Source of the DNA: Paenibacillus ginsengihumi DSM 21568 | GTDB taxonomy: Bacteria > Bacillota > Bacilli > Paenibacillales > NBRC-103111 | DNA: 64,000 nt | Direction of reading: 5' to 3' | NCBI RefSeq assembly: GCF_000380965.1 | Contig: NZ_KB905564.1 | Location: 22,314 to 86,313, forward strand | In this document: in pieces, positions 50,272-60,081 of the stretch | How positions within the stretch are numbered: the stretch's first letter is position 1 | How the letters are laid out: the number at the start of each line of letters is the position of its first letter | Notes under the pieces: model-generated | Seen by the model: the letters and a program-made list of their open reading frames with translations, nothing else | The model's database searches: none | Told to the model about the DNA's origin: nothing | Program-made: the position numbers and the translations under genes

Positions 50272-52572
50272 TTACCCCTCCGCCGTCCGGGCATATTTGC
50301 TCCGGTATTGCCCCGGCGTCATATCGGTCTGCTTGCGGAACGAACGGATGAAGTTTTGCGGATTGTTGTACCGCAGCTTTTGGGCGATATCCTTGATCGG
50401 GATATCCGTTTCGACCAGCCATTTCTTGGCCATATTAAGCCGGTAAGCCGCCAAATAATCGCTGAACGACTGGTTCGTCTCTTTCTTGAACACGCTGCTT
50501 AAATAGAAGGCGTTGTAATGCAGCCGGGCGGCGCATTCCTCCAGCGTAATGTCGGTATCGTAATGGGTGTGGATCAGATGAATGATCTGCTCCGACAAGT
50601 TCTGATACTGGGAATCGCGGCGGTCCTTGAACACTTGCACGAGCGGCTGGACAAGCTTCGTCTTGAACCATTTCTCGATCTCCGAGCTGGCATACAGCTG
50701 CAGCAGCTCGTCGTACAGGGAACCGCCTTCCGGATCGATCTGCCTTAGGCTGATGCCGCTCTCCTGCATGACGATCATCAGGTCGTTGAGCAGGCGAATG
50801 AGCGAAATTTGATAATCCTGCAGCGATCGATCCTTATGAAACACTTCATTCATCCACTGCTTCAGCAGTTCGAGGGCCTTCTCCTCGTCCGCCAGCTTAA
50901 TCGCATCGATCAGCTCGCTTTCCAGCTGCTGCGGGAACGGGTAGATCAGCGTATGCTTGCCGGAGTTGATGCCGGCATAGCTGATGACGACGCCCTTGCC
51001 GAGCTTCAGGCGGTGCTTCAGCGCCTCGAGCCCTTCCTGATAAGCGCGGGACGCTTTGGACAAGGTCTGGAACGGCAGGCTGATGCCGATGCTGACGCTC
51101 AGATCGAGGAAGCTTCGGACATGCGTCTGGATCGATTCCGTCAGGCGGTACAGGAAGCTGTTGAACTCCTCCGGCGACCGGTCCGCGCTGCCGACCAAGG
51201 TCACCTGGGTCTGATCGAGAATGACCGGCATGATCCGTTGCTCCGGCGGAATCACTTCTTCGATAATATTGTTGACGGCAAAAAGCAGCAGGTCGTGGTC
51301 CTTCTCTTCATACCGCGTCTGCTCCAGCATATCGATCTGCAGCGTCAGCACGGCCATATATTCCCAGCGCCCCAGCTGCTCGCCATATCCGTACAGCTCA
51401 AGCCGCTCCTTCACGTCGCTTTCCTTCAGCTGGCCGCCGTACAGCTTGCTGAGGAAAAAGGTGCGAACCATTTGCGAGTTTTGATGCAGCTCGTTCTTCA
51501 GGCTGGAGTTGGAATGAAATAGCTGTTGAATATGCTCGTTAATCAGCTGGAACTCGTTTGCCTTGCGCGGCAGCGGATCGGGCAGTCTGTCGGCAATCGC
51601 CTTCAAAATGCCGCGAACGGGCGTATACATTCTGCGGGAGCCTAACCATACGGCGCATACCGAGATAACAATCACGATGATGCAAACATACGCCGTAAAC
51701 CAGCCGATGGCCCGCGATTCTTGCGTAACGACGCTGTTCTCGCTGAACGAAAGATAGCGCCAGCCGTTAAAATCGGAGTGGACGTAAGTGACTGTAAAAT
51801 GCCCCGCATCCGTTCGCGTCTCGAATTGGCCGGAACTGCCCGCAAGCTGATGCAGGTCCTCCTGCGTCAAAAAGCTCGTCTCGGTGAGCGGCTTGCCGAT
51901 CAAGGCTTGATCCGGGTGCACCCAGATTCGCCCATCCGGGCCGACGATCATCGCCTCGCCGTGCGTCCCGTCGTTATCCATCATGTCGGCCAGCGTGCAT
52001 ACGGGAATGGAGGCGACGGCCAGTCCGCGCGGATCGAAGCTTCCGGTAGGCAGCTTTTTGATGAGACTCACGGTATAAGGGCATGCCGAAGCGGCGCTTC
52101 GGCTCGGAAGCAACGTCCAGCTCGATTGCGTCGGCAATGCCATAAGCGGCAGCAACGCTTCCTGTTCGGCGCTGCCCTCAAAGGCGTACAGTCCGCTGTT
52201 GTTGATCAGCCAGTTGTTGATCTTATTGAAGATAACGACCTCGCTAACCTTGCTGTCGAACGATTGAATATAGCTCAGCTCGCGGCGCAGGTTGTTGTAT
52301 TTTTGGAATTCACGAAATGTGAGCGGTCCGAATATGGCCTCGTCCATCAGGGTCGAATTCGCCACCTGGTTCAGTCCGTTGTCCAGTCTGCGCAGCACCT
52401 GCTCGATATTGCCGTTCATTTGTTTGATCGTGCGCAGATTGCCTTCGTTGACGTGAGACTGAATCGCCTGGGAAGACTTCATATACGAGAAAAAACCGAG
52501 AATGAGCACAGGCAGTATACATAGCGCGCATCCGTAAATGACCAGTTTCGTAAACAAGCTGTATTTGCTCAT
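50272..52572 (-). CDS. Membrane-bound AraC-family regulator of the pectin locus
   Basis: A 766-aa membrane sensor-regulator. Helix 1 (LVIYGCALCILPVLILGFFSYM) and helix 2 (GWFTAYVCIIVIVISVCAVWLG, about 290-312) enclose a Cache-type extracellular domain. A linker of about 290 residues leads to a C-terminal AraC domain (ITLEECAARLHYNAFYLSSVFKKE and IPIKDIAQKLRYNNPQNFIRSFRKQ, ending MTPGQYRSKYA). It is divergent from the sugar-binding protein gene 450 bp away, so it is the likely activator of the importer and hydrolases at 53.0-61.1 kb. The ATG has AAGGAGGAA upstream. Confidence 0.92.
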   Translation of the reverse strand: MSKYSLFTKLVIYGCALCILPVLILGFFSYMKSSQAIQSHVNEGNLRTIKQMNGNIEQVLRRLDNGLNQVANSTLMDEAIFGPLTFREFQKYNNLRRELSYIQSFDSKVSEVVIFNKINNWLINNSGLYAFEGSAEQEALLPLMALPTQSSWTLLPSRSAASACPYTVSLIKKLPTGSFDPRGLAVASIPVCTLADMMDNDGTHGEAMIVGPDGRIWVHPDQALIGKPLTETSFLTQEDLHQLAGSSGQFETRTDAGHFTVTYVHSDFNGWRYLSFSENSVVTQESRAIGWFTAYVCIIVIVISVCAVWLGSRRMYTPVRGILKAIADRLPDPLPRKANEFQLINEHIQQLFHSNSSLKNELHQNSQMVRTFFLSKLYGGQLKESDVKERLELYGYGEQLGRWEYMAVLTLQIDMLEQTRYEEKDHDLLLFAVNNIIEEVIPPEQRIMPVILDQTQVTLVGSADRSPEEFNSFLYRLTESIQTHVRSFLDLSVSIGISLPFQTLSKASRAYQEGLEALKHRLKLGKGVVISYAGINSGKHTLIYPFPQQLESELIDAIKLADEEKALELLKQWMNEVFHKDRSLQDYQISLIRLLNDLMIVMQESGISLRQIDPEGGSLYDELLQLYASSEIEKWFKTKLVQPLVQVFKDRRDSQYQNLSEQIIHLIHTHYDTDITLEECAARLHYNAFYLSSVFKKETNQSFSDYLAAYRLNMAKKWLVETDIPIKDIAQKLRYNNPQNFIRSFRKQTDMTPGQYRSKYARTAEG

Positions 52573-52747
52573 GCTTCATTCCTCCTTCCTGACCGAGTCA
52601 TAGCGGAGCCGCTTTCATCTTCTATGAGGCCATCATGGAACCGTCCGGATCGACAAAAATCGGCAATAATCGCCGGTGTCATTGGATCAGATTCAAAAGA
52701 GCGGAGCCTGTAAGCGGTTAACAGCGGGTTCGGTCGCAAGCGATCCT

Positions 52748-52856
52748 ATGCAATGATTATAACATGACCTCACTTCGGAGTCTCTGGAAAACGGGACTGC
52801 CGGTCAGGGCTGATGTTACGTAGCCCATTGTAGCATTACCGGGATAATCATTGCAT
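52748..52856. promoter_or_regulatory. 13-bp inverted repeats ATGCAATGATTAT ... ATAATCATTGCAT
   Basis: Perfect arms at 52748-52760 and 52844-52856 are 83 bp apart, in the divergent region between the AraC-type regulator and the binding protein. They may be paired binding sites, or the ends of a small element. Confidence 0.55.
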
Positions 52857-52877
52857 CATCTTAAGCGGGCTTGCGCT

Positions 52878-52893
52878 GCAGAAGCGCTTCCGC
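52878..52893. promoter_or_regulatory. Candidate cre site upstream of the sugar-binding protein gene
   Basis: The palindrome GAAGCGCTTC (52881-52890) matches the core of the CcpA cre box (AAGCGCTT), about 135 bp before the start. Confidence 0.45.
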
Positions 52894-53025
52894 GGCAGGC
52901 TGTATCCAAGCTGGATATCAACGGATTATGTACGTAACCGCTGCCGCAAGATATGATGATAAACGTAAACATCATCCGAATCAAGCTTATCATTCAAAAG
53001 CTATTCCACATGGGAGGTCTGAACA

Positions 53026-54543
53026 ATGAAAAAGAGACACGTACAGACAGTTCTCGCATCTGCGCTGACGGTTTCGCTCGTGGCGGGCTGCGCCGGCGGC
53101 GGCGATCCGCAGACGGGCGCCGGCGCAGGCGGGGAGTCTGGCGGCCCTACCAAAATTACGATTATGGCCAACCTCCATACGCCGGAGGTGCCCGATCCGA
53201 CCATCGAGAAGATGCTGGAGGAGAAAACGAACACCGATCTGACGATTCAGTGGGTGCCGGATGGCAGCTACGACGAGAAGCTGAACGCCTCGTTCGCGAC
53301 GGGCACGCTGCCGCAGGTCGTCTTTATGAAGAATCAGACGTCGCTGCTCATGTTCCGGGACGCGATCCGCAATGACCAGTTCTGGGAAATCGGGCCGCTG
53401 CTGAACGAATATCCGAACCTGAAAAATCTCGATCCGAACGTGCTGAACAACGTGTCGGTCGACGGCAAAATCTATTCGCTGTACCAGGAGCGGCCGCTGT
53501 CCCGCCAAGGGGTCATCTACCGCAAGGACTGGGCGGATGCCCTGGGCTTGTCCGCGCCGACAAACCTTGAAGAGCTGTACAACATGGCGAAGGCGTTCAA
53601 GGAGCAGGACCCGGACAAGAACGGCAAGGCGGACACGATCGGCTTCGCGGACCGCAGCGACCTCGTATACGGCGCCTTCAAGACGCTGGCCTCTTACCAC
53701 GGGGTGCCGAACAACTGGGGCATTAAGGACGGCAAGCTGTATCCCGAATTCATGGACCCCGCTTATATCGAAACGATGAAGTACGTTCGCAAGCTGCATC
53801 AGGAAGGCCTCATCAACCAGGACTTCCCGGTTACGAGCAAGACGGACCAGCAAAATCTGTTCATTACCGGCAAGGCCGGGCTGTATGTCGGCGCGATGGG
53901 CGACGTCGTCAGCCTGCATCAGAAGATGGTGGAGGTCAACCCGAATATCGAGCTGGACGTGCAGAACCGCATCGAAGGCCCGAAAGGTCTCGGGGTGTGG
54001 GCGATTCCGGGCTACGGCTCGGCGGTGCTGTTCCCGAAATCGGCGGTCAAATCGGAAGCGGAACTCAGAGCGATCCTGTCGTTCTTCGACAAGCTGATGA
54101 GCCCAGAGCTGGCCAACCTGATATATTACGGCATCGAGGGCAAGCATTACACGATCAAGGACGGCAAAGCGGAGATTACGAAGGATTCGAAGCTGCATGA
54201 GCGCGAGGTGAAGGCTTACCAGGCGCTGCAAATCGGCGGACCGAGCACGATCGGTATGCTGGAGAGCCTGTTCACGCTGCCGGCCAAGGAGAAGGCAGAG
54301 AAGCTGATACTGGACAACAACCAGTTCCTGATCCACGACCCGACCGCGCCGCTCGATTCGAAGACGTATACGGAGAGAGGGACGCGGCTCCAGGAAATTA
54401 TCAAGGACGCCACATACAAGTTTATGCTGGGCAGCATCGACGAAGCCGGCTTCCAGCAAGAAGTCGAAAAATGGAGAAAAGACGGCGGCGATCAAATCAT
54501 CGAGGAATTCAACGCATCGTATCAAGCCGCCCAGAAAAAATAA
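53026..54543 (+). CDS. Extracellular oligosaccharide-binding lipoprotein of an ABC importer
   Basis: A 505-aa family-1 solute-binding lipoprotein of the LipO/YtcQ/YesO kind. The signal peptide ends LVAGC with lipidated C22, then a Gly-rich linker. The mature protein has KITIMANLHTPEVPDPTIEKMLEEKTNTDL, the typical YRKDWADALGLSAPTNLEELYNMAKAFKEQDPDKNGKADTIGF and a later IPGYGSAVLFPKSA. It should deliver pectin (rhamnogalacturonan) oligosaccharides to the two permeases that follow. The ligand is inferred from the GH105 and GH28 genes downstream. The ATG has GGGAGG upstream. Confidence 0.92.
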   Translation: MKKRHVQTVLASALTVSLVAGCAGGGDPQTGAGAGGESGGPTKITIMANLHTPEVPDPTIEKMLEEKTNTDLTIQWVPDGSYDEKLNASFATGTLPQVVFMKNQTSLLMFRDAIRNDQFWEIGPLLNEYPNLKNLDPNVLNNVSVDGKIYSLYQERPLSRQGVIYRKDWADALGLSAPTNLEELYNMAKAFKEQDPDKNGKADTIGFADRSDLVYGAFKTLASYHGVPNNWGIKDGKLYPEFMDPAYIETMKYVRKLHQEGLINQDFPVTSKTDQQNLFITGKAGLYVGAMGDVVSLHQKMVEVNPNIELDVQNRIEGPKGLGVWAIPGYGSAVLFPKSAVKSEAELRAILSFFDKLMSPELANLIYYGIEGKHYTIKDGKAEITKDSKLHEREVKAYQALQIGGPSTIGMLESLFTLPAKEKAEKLILDNNQFLIHDPTAPLDSKTYTERGTRLQEIIKDATYKFMLGSIDEAGFQQEVEKWRKDGGDQIIEEFNASYQAAQKK

Positions 54544-54620
54544 ACGTATTGACCGCTTGCGCCAGTTCGATGCGTGAAACGCGTAAGGCCGCCGGGTTCC
54601 CGGCGGCCAACGCGGATTCT

Positions 54621-54681
54621 CTTGCATCATCGGAAAGCGCGCGTTCGCGGAGGGCGAATGCCCGTTTTCCGATGATGCAAG
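54621..54681 (+). terminator. Intercistronic stem-loop after the binding protein gene
   Basis: CTTGCATCATCGGAAA (54621-54636) pairs perfectly with TTTCCGATGATGCAAG (54666-54681). No T-run follows, so it more likely stabilises the upstream mRNA or causes partial termination, raising binding-protein levels above permease levels. Confidence 0.75.
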
Positions 54682-54732
54682 CTTAAGGCTTGTCATCAGA
54701 GCATTTTCAACACGGAGAGAGGGAGAACCGAC

Positions 54733-55686
54733 ATGAGCGATACAGCCGTCAAAAACACGACGATCGCCAGAAGAACCGGGGAATCCGGACTGCTGAAGAG
54801 AATTATTAAAAACCGCGCCATCTATTTGATGATTCTTCCCGGTCTTTTGTTTTTTATCATATTCAAATATGCGCCGATGTACGGTTTGATCATCGCCTTT
54901 CAAGACTATAAGCCGTATCTCGGGATCAGCGGCAGTCCATGGGTCGGCCTCGCTCATTTCGAGCGGCTGTTTGCCGAGCCGATGTTCTTTACGATTTTAA
55001 GGAATACGCTGCTGTTGTTTCTGATGAATCTATGCTTTTATTTTCCGGTTCCGATCATTTTGGCCGTGATGCTGAACGAGGTTCGCCGGGAAGCGTTCAA
55101 GCGCTTCGTGCAGACGTTGATCTACGTCCCCCATTTCATGTCCTGGGTCATCATCGTCTCGATTACGTTCGTCATGCTGTCGATGGACCGCGGCATCATT
55201 AACGAGCTGCTGGTTATGATGGGCTTCGAAAAAATCAATTTCCTGCTCAGCAACGAATGGTTCCGACCGATGTACATCTTGCAGGTGATCTGGAGAGAAG
55301 CGGGCTGGGGCACGATCATTTACTTGGCGGCAATGGCGGCTATCGATCCGCAACTGTACGAGGCTGCGCGCATGGACGGCGCCGGCCGGTTCCGGCAAAT
55401 CTGGCACATTACGCTGCCTTCGATCCGAAGCGTCATCGTCGTGCTGCTGCTGCTGAAGATCGGCGACGTGCTGGAGCTCGGCTTCGAGCACATTTATCTC
55501 CTGCTGAACTCCATGAACCGCGAGGTGGCGGAGATTTTCGACACGTATGTTTATACAGCCGGTCTCAAGCAGGGACAGTACAGCTTCAGTACGGCAGTCG
55601 GCTTCTTCAAGTCGGTCGTCGGTCTCATACTGGTCATGATCGCCAACTGGTTGGCCAAAAAAGCCGGCGAAGAAGGCATCTACTAA
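54733..55686 (+). CDS. Sugar ABC transporter permease, LplB/YtcP-partner type
   Basis: A 317-aa inner membrane permease with six helices. An N-terminal cytoplasmic stretch precedes YLMILPGLLFFIIFKYAPMYGLIIAFQDY. The ATPase-contact EAA loop is YEAARMDGAGRFRQIWHITLP (about 215-235). It forms a heterodimer with the next permease. No ATPase gene is nearby, as is usual in Firmicutes, where MsmX-type ATPases are shared. The ATG has GGAGAGAGGG upstream. Confidence 0.93.
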   Translation: MSDTAVKNTTIARRTGESGLLKRIIKNRAIYLMILPGLLFFIIFKYAPMYGLIIAFQDYKPYLGISGSPWVGLAHFERLFAEPMFFTILRNTLLLFLMNLCFYFPVPIILAVMLNEVRREAFKRFVQTLIYVPHFMSWVIIVSITFVMLSMDRGIINELLVMMGFEKINFLLSNEWFRPMYILQVIWREAGWGTIIYLAAMAAIDPQLYEAARMDGAGRFRQIWHITLPSIRSVIVVLLLLKIGDVLELGFEHIYLLLNSMNREVAEIFDTYVYTAGLKQGQYSFSTAVGFFKSVVGLILVMIANWLAKKAGEEGIY

Positions 55687-55713
55687 TTCGCGGGTCTGGG
55701 AGGATGGAAATCG

Positions 55714-56592
55714 ATGCACGATAAATCGCTGGGAAGCCGCGTGTTCGACGCGGTCAACTATACGCTGCTGGCGCTCGTCGCCCTCATTACGATACTGCCG
55801 TTCATTCATGTCGTCGCCGGCTCGTTCACGACGGTTCAGGAGCTGGCGGAGAAGCAGTTCGTCCTGATTCCGACCGTCTGGTCGCTTGACGCTTACCGTT
55901 ATGTGTTCTCCACGAATACGCTGATCCGCGGGCTCGGAGTCTCCATCGGGGTCACCGTCATCGGCACATTGATCAGCATGTTCCTGACATCACTGATGGC
56001 TTACGGCTTGTCCCGCCGCGATCTCGACGGCCGCCGCATCATCATGTTCGCCGTCGTGTTCACGATGCTGTTCAACGGAGGCATGATTCCGACGTTTCTC
56101 GTCGTCAAGAGCATGGGCCTGATCGATACCTATGCGTCGCTCATTATTCCGACGGCCATCAACGCGTTCAATCTGATTATTATGCGCAACTTCTTCCAGA
56201 ATCTGCCTGACGGCATCGAGGAATCGGCCAAAATCGACGGCTGCGGCGACTGGGGCATCCTGTTCAAGATCGTCATCCCGCTGTCCATGCCGGCCATCGC
56301 CACCATTTCGCTGTTTTACGCGGTGACGTACTGGAACACGTATATGACGGCCATTCTGTACCTGAACGATTCCGTCAAATGGCCGGTGCAGGTCATTTTG
56401 CGGCAAATCGTCATCCTCGCCAGCGGCCTCAGCGCCGACACGTCGGGCATGGACGACAGCTTCGTCACTCCGCCGGAGCAGACGGTCAAGATGGCGGTCA
56501 TCGTCGTCGCGACGCTGCCGATCCTGCTGGTGTATCCGTTCCTGCAAAAGCACTTTGCCAAAGGCGCCCTGCTCGGCTCGATCAAGGGCTGA
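55714..56592 (+). CDS. Sugar ABC transporter permease, YtcP type
   Basis: A 292-aa second permease. The start LLALVALITILPFIHVVAGSFTT and the EAA loop EESAKIDGCGDWGILFKIVIPLSMP (about 168-193) are typical. The end LLVYPFLQKHFAKGALLGSIKG is the hallmark of the YtcP group. It starts 27 bp after the first permease. The ribosome site is GGGAGGA. A GC-rich hairpin follows. Confidence 0.93.
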   Translation: MHDKSLGSRVFDAVNYTLLALVALITILPFIHVVAGSFTTVQELAEKQFVLIPTVWSLDAYRYVFSTNTLIRGLGVSIGVTVIGTLISMFLTSLMAYGLSRRDLDGRRIIMFAVVFTMLFNGGMIPTFLVVKSMGLIDTYASLIIPTAINAFNLIIMRNFFQNLPDGIEESAKIDGCGDWGILFKIVIPLSMPAIATISLFYAVTYWNTYMTAILYLNDSVKWPVQVILRQIVILASGLSADTSGMDDSFVTPPEQTVKMAVIVVATLPILLVYPFLQKHFAKGALLGSIKG

Positions 56593-56600
56593 CCGCTCGC

Positions 56601-56640
56601 ATGCCCCCGCCTGGCTGAAGCCGCAGCGCACGGGCGGGGG
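56601..56640 (+). terminator. GC-rich hairpin after the permease genes
   Basis: CCCCCGCC pairs with GGGCGGGGG (one G shift), without a T-run. The rest of 56641-57033 shows a promoter-like TATGCTAAAGT (about 56831) but no convincing gene. Confidence 0.5.
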
Positions 56641-57033
56641 TGCTGCTGCACCTCTTCAAGTATGAGTTAGGGCCTATCGGCGATGAAATGGATAGGTGAA
56701 CGTGCGGGGACTTGCGGCTCGTCTTTTTTCAGCAACGTCGTTGTTCTGCCATGTATGAAGCGGCTTTATTTTCTCTTTAATGGCATGGGAGGTAATTTTT
56801 TTTCGGCAGCGGCGGTACGAATTGGCAAAAATATGCTAAAGTAAAAGGGATGGCAATACTCGCATCAAGCTTGGCTGAAGCGAAAGGACGGGCTACCTTG
56901 GCGAACTCGGCGCGTAAGCGGATTCAAGCTGTGCTGGCGCACCCCGGTTCGGAGCGCTGCCGAGGGTGCGGGAAATGTGCGAGAGCATCCTGTATACGCT
57001 GCGTCACGACGAAGCGGTCGGCATGTGTTGCCT

Positions 57034-57108
57034 CAAAAACGACCGCTAAACCGCGGTCGCTCTTCCTTGAATGGACTTCGATAGACGACGTTTTTCTTCA
57101 ATAGAATT
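57034..57108. repeat. Repeat family C, full copy
   Basis: About 75 bp beginning CAAAAACGACCGCTAAACCG and containing CGCTCTTCCTTGAATGGACT and TCGATAGAC...GTTTTTC. It is related to 23020-23058 and 61857-61922, and lies just upstream of the GH105 gene. Confidence 0.7.
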
Positions 57109-57214
57109 GGCTGGGCTGGCGAGGCTTGCGCTGGTCGCCGGGAGCTCCTCCGGCGGCACAAGAGAAAGAGCACAATAGTACAATAACCCATTAGGAAGGG
57201 AGCCTGTATATTTT

Positions 57215-58327
57215 ATGAGCAATAGCAGTACACAACCGACATTGAATACCCCCCTGGCTTACGCCAAGGCGGCATGCGACGCCCTGATCGCCAAATATCG
57301 TCCGGAGCAGCTGCCGCCGGAAAATCGCTGGCACTATCACCAGGGCATCTTCCTGTACGGCATGCTCAAGGTGTGGGAACAGACGGGCGAGGAGCTGTAT
57401 TTGAACTACCCGAAGGAGTATGTCGACAAGCTCGTCGACGAGCTGGGCAATTTCTATTTTGCGCGGGACGAGCTGGACGCTATTATGCCGGGGCTGCTCC
57501 TGTTCACGCTGGACCGGCAGTTCGGCGAGGGCCGTTACCGGATCGCCGCCGACAAGCTGAGACAGCTGTTCCGCACGCTGAACCGCACGTCGGAAGGCGG
57601 ATTCTGGCACAAGGACAAGTACCCTTACCAAATGTGGCTGGACGGCTTGTATATGGGCGGCGTGTTCGCCATGAAATATGAGACGCATTACGGCGAACGG
57701 GGCCTGATCGATATGGTGCTGCACCAGGAGTCGCTGATGCGCCGGCATATGACCGACGAGCGGACAGGCCTGCTGTACCACGCCTGGGACGAGTCCCGCC
57801 AATTCCCGTGGGCGAATCCGGACACGGGCTGCTCGCCGGAATTTTGGGGCCGCTCGCTCGGCTGGTACGGGATGGCGCTCGCCGATTTCCTGGACGAGAT
57901 GCCTGAGTCCCATCCGGGCCGTGCCGACATCGCCGCTGCGCTCAAGCCGTTCGTGCACGCGCTGATCCGCTATCAGGACGAGGCGAGCGGCCTGTGGTAC
58001 CAGGTGGTGGACAAAGGCGATCAGCCGGACAACTGGCTGGAGACGTCCTGCACGAGCCTGTTCGTATACACGATCGCCAAAGCGATCAAGCACGGCGTCG
58101 TCGGCGACGAATGCCGCGAGGCGGCCATCAAAGGCTACGAAGGCTTGACGAAGCGGGTTCGGCTGGACGACAGCGGCCATCTGGTCGTTCCGGACATTTG
58201 CATCGGGACGTCGGCGGGCGATTACGTCAATTACGTCACGCGTCCGGTCAGCGAGAACGATCTTCACGGCGTCGGCGCATTCGTGCTGGCTTGCGTCGAG
58301 GTCCACAAGCTGCAGGGGCAGGGCTAA
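57215..58327 (+). CDS. GH105 unsaturated rhamnogalacturonyl hydrolase (YteR/YesR-like)
   Basis: A 370-aa cytoplasmic hydrolase that removes the unsaturated galacturonyl residue left by rhamnogalacturonan lyases. The (alpha/alpha)6 barrel has WHYHQGIFLYGMLKVWEQTG, then the catalytic-type MWLDGLYMGG, where Asp is residue 143, the number also found for the catalytic Asp of YteR. GLLYHAWDE, CSPEFWGRSLGWYGMALADFL and LETSCTSLFVYTIAKAIKHG follow. The ATG has AGGAAGGGAG upstream, at long but usable spacing. It precedes GH28, which continues the degradation. Confidence 0.93.
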   Translation: MSNSSTQPTLNTPLAYAKAACDALIAKYRPEQLPPENRWHYHQGIFLYGMLKVWEQTGEELYLNYPKEYVDKLVDELGNFYFARDELDAIMPGLLLFTLDRQFGEGRYRIAADKLRQLFRTLNRTSEGGFWHKDKYPYQMWLDGLYMGGVFAMKYETHYGERGLIDMVLHQESLMRRHMTDERTGLLYHAWDESRQFPWANPDTGCSPEFWGRSLGWYGMALADFLDEMPESHPGRADIAAALKPFVHALIRYQDEASGLWYQVVDKGDQPDNWLETSCTSLFVYTIAKAIKHGVVGDECREAAIKGYEGLTKRVRLDDSGHLVVPDICIGTSAGDYVNYVTRPVSENDLHGVGAFVLACVEVHKLQGQG

Positions 58328-58385
58328 ATAGAGATTCGTCAGAGATTCATCCAGCTAAGCGAGACAAAAAGGAGGACACTCGTCC

Positions 58386-59876
58386 GTGGCTATATACAAC
58401 ATTACGGATTTCGGCGCCAAAGGCGACGGCACCACCGATAATACGAAAGCGATCGCGGATGCGATAGCAGCCTGCCAAAACGGTGGCGGCGGCACGGTAT
58501 ATGTACCGGCGGGCACGTATTTGACCGGCCCCATCGTCCTGGTGAGCCATATGACGCTATATGTGGAAGCGGGGGCTGTCCTGCGCTTCACGACCCGCTT
58601 TGAGGCTTACGAGCCTGTCCGCACCCGCTGGTCCGGCTACGAATGCTACGGCTATTCGCCGCTCGTGTACGGTTACGGCCTGAAGCAGGTCGCGATCAAG
58701 GGGGAAGGGATCATCGACGGTCAGGGCGAAGCGTGGTGGACGGCATACCGCGCTTTGCGGGAAGGACAGCCCCCCTATTCGCCCTACGGCGAGCGGCTGA
58801 AGGAACTCAACCGGGCGCTGACGGAGACGATCAAGAACAACATCGCGGAATGGGACTCCCAGTTCCTGCGTCCGCCGCTGCTGCAGCTGCTCCACTGCGA
58901 GGACGTTGTGCTGGAGGGCGTCACGCTGCAAAATTCGCCATTTTGGAATACGCATCTGGTCTACTGCCGCCATGTCAATATCCGCGGAGTCAGCTTCAAA
59001 AATCCGTACACTACGCCGAACGGCGACGGCCTGGATATCGATTCGTGCCAGGACGTGCGCGTCTCCGACTGCCACTTCGACGTGGGCGACGACTGCCTGT
59101 GCCTGAAATCGGGCATCGATGAGGACGGCCGCCGCGTCGGCATTGCGACCGAGAACGTCGCCGTTACGAACTGCACGATGCTGCACGGCCACGGCGGCGT
59201 CGTCATGGGCAGCGAGACGGCCGGAGGCATCCGCCATGTCGTGATCTCGAACTGCATATTCATCGGCACGGACCGCGGCATCCGCATCAAGACGAACCGG
59301 GCGCGCGGCGGCGGCGTCGAGGACGTTCATATCAGCAACATTTTCATGAAGGATGTGCTGTGCCCGATCGCTATCAACGGATTTTACCGCTACGGGGTGG
59401 ACACGTCGAATCCGCTGATGACCAGCCCGGAGGCCGTGCCGGTGACCGAGGCGACGCCGGTGATCCGCAACATCTATATCAGCGACGTAACGGCCAAGAA
59501 CTGCCTGGCGTCCGCCGGGTTCATTTACGGCCTGCCGGAGATGCCGGTGGAGAACGTCGTGCTGCGCCATTTGACGCTGGAGACGACGACAGACCCGGAG
59601 GAGCAGGGCGGCGAGCCGGATATGGTGCGGGAGAATCTGATCATGGCCGGCGAAGGCATTCTGTGCAAGCATGTGCGCGGTCTGGAGATGCACCGCGTCC
59701 GCGTCGGCACGCGGCAGGGCCCGGCGCTGCGGCTGGAGAACGTCAGCGGCGCCGAGATCGAAGGGCTGCGCCTGACGCGCAAGCACCCGGACACTGCGGC
59801 CGTCCAGATTGCCGATTGCGACGGCGTGGATATTCCGGGCTATACCGGCGGAGCGGACGGCGGATCGATCGGATAA
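58386..59876 (+). CDS. GH28 polygalacturonase / rhamnogalacturonan-type exo-hydrolase
   Basis: A 496-aa beta-helix glycosidase without signal peptide, acting on pectin fragments in the cytoplasm. The start YNITDFGAKGDGTTDNTKAIADAI is typical of bacterial GH28. The four catalytic motifs occur in order: NGDGLDID (about 212), DVGDDCLCLKSG (about 232), HGHGGVVMGSE (about 266) and RGIRIKTNR (about 298). GTG start with AAGGAGG ten bases upstream. It is 58 bp after the GH105 gene and thus co-transcribed. Confidence 0.93.
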   Translation: MAIYNITDFGAKGDGTTDNTKAIADAIAACQNGGGGTVYVPAGTYLTGPIVLVSHMTLYVEAGAVLRFTTRFEAYEPVRTRWSGYECYGYSPLVYGYGLKQVAIKGEGIIDGQGEAWWTAYRALREGQPPYSPYGERLKELNRALTETIKNNIAEWDSQFLRPPLLQLLHCEDVVLEGVTLQNSPFWNTHLVYCRHVNIRGVSFKNPYTTPNGDGLDIDSCQDVRVSDCHFDVGDDCLCLKSGIDEDGRRVGIATENVAVTNCTMLHGHGGVVMGSETAGGIRHVVISNCIFIGTDRGIRIKTNRARGGGVEDVHISNIFMKDVLCPIAINGFYRYGVDTSNPLMTSPEAVPVTEATPVIRNIYISDVTAKNCLASAGFIYGLPEMPVENVVLRHLTLETTTDPEEQGGEPDMVRENLIMAGEGILCKHVRGLEMHRVRVGTRQGPALRLENVSGAEIEGLRLTRKHPDTAAVQIADCDGVDIPGYTGGADGGSIG

Positions 59877-60081
59877 GCCAGAGAATACGCGGCTCTGCAC
59901 CGCAGGCGCCCTACGGGAGTGCTTGCTTGTGCAGGGCCGCGTTTTGCGCGTCTGCATGGTTGGGATTGGCTTCGGAATAACGGCCGATATAGCGAAGGCC
60001 GAACCCGCTCGACGTTGCGCGGCGGTGCGGGAAGTGCGTTTAGGCGAGCGGGCGGCGATACGTTAAAGGAGGAACAGCCTG

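Noticed and set aside
52990..54957. 655-aa minus-strand frame opposite the sugar-binding protein gene
   Set aside because: Shadow with no family features; spans two real genes.
56850..57104. 84-aa frame before the GH105 gene
   Set aside because: Runs into repeat family C; Cys/Arg-rich without a ribosome site; best explained by the repeat.
58557..59957. 466-aa minus-strand frame opposite GH28
   Set aside because: Antisense shadow, rich in Ala/Arg/His/Asp, no ribosome site.
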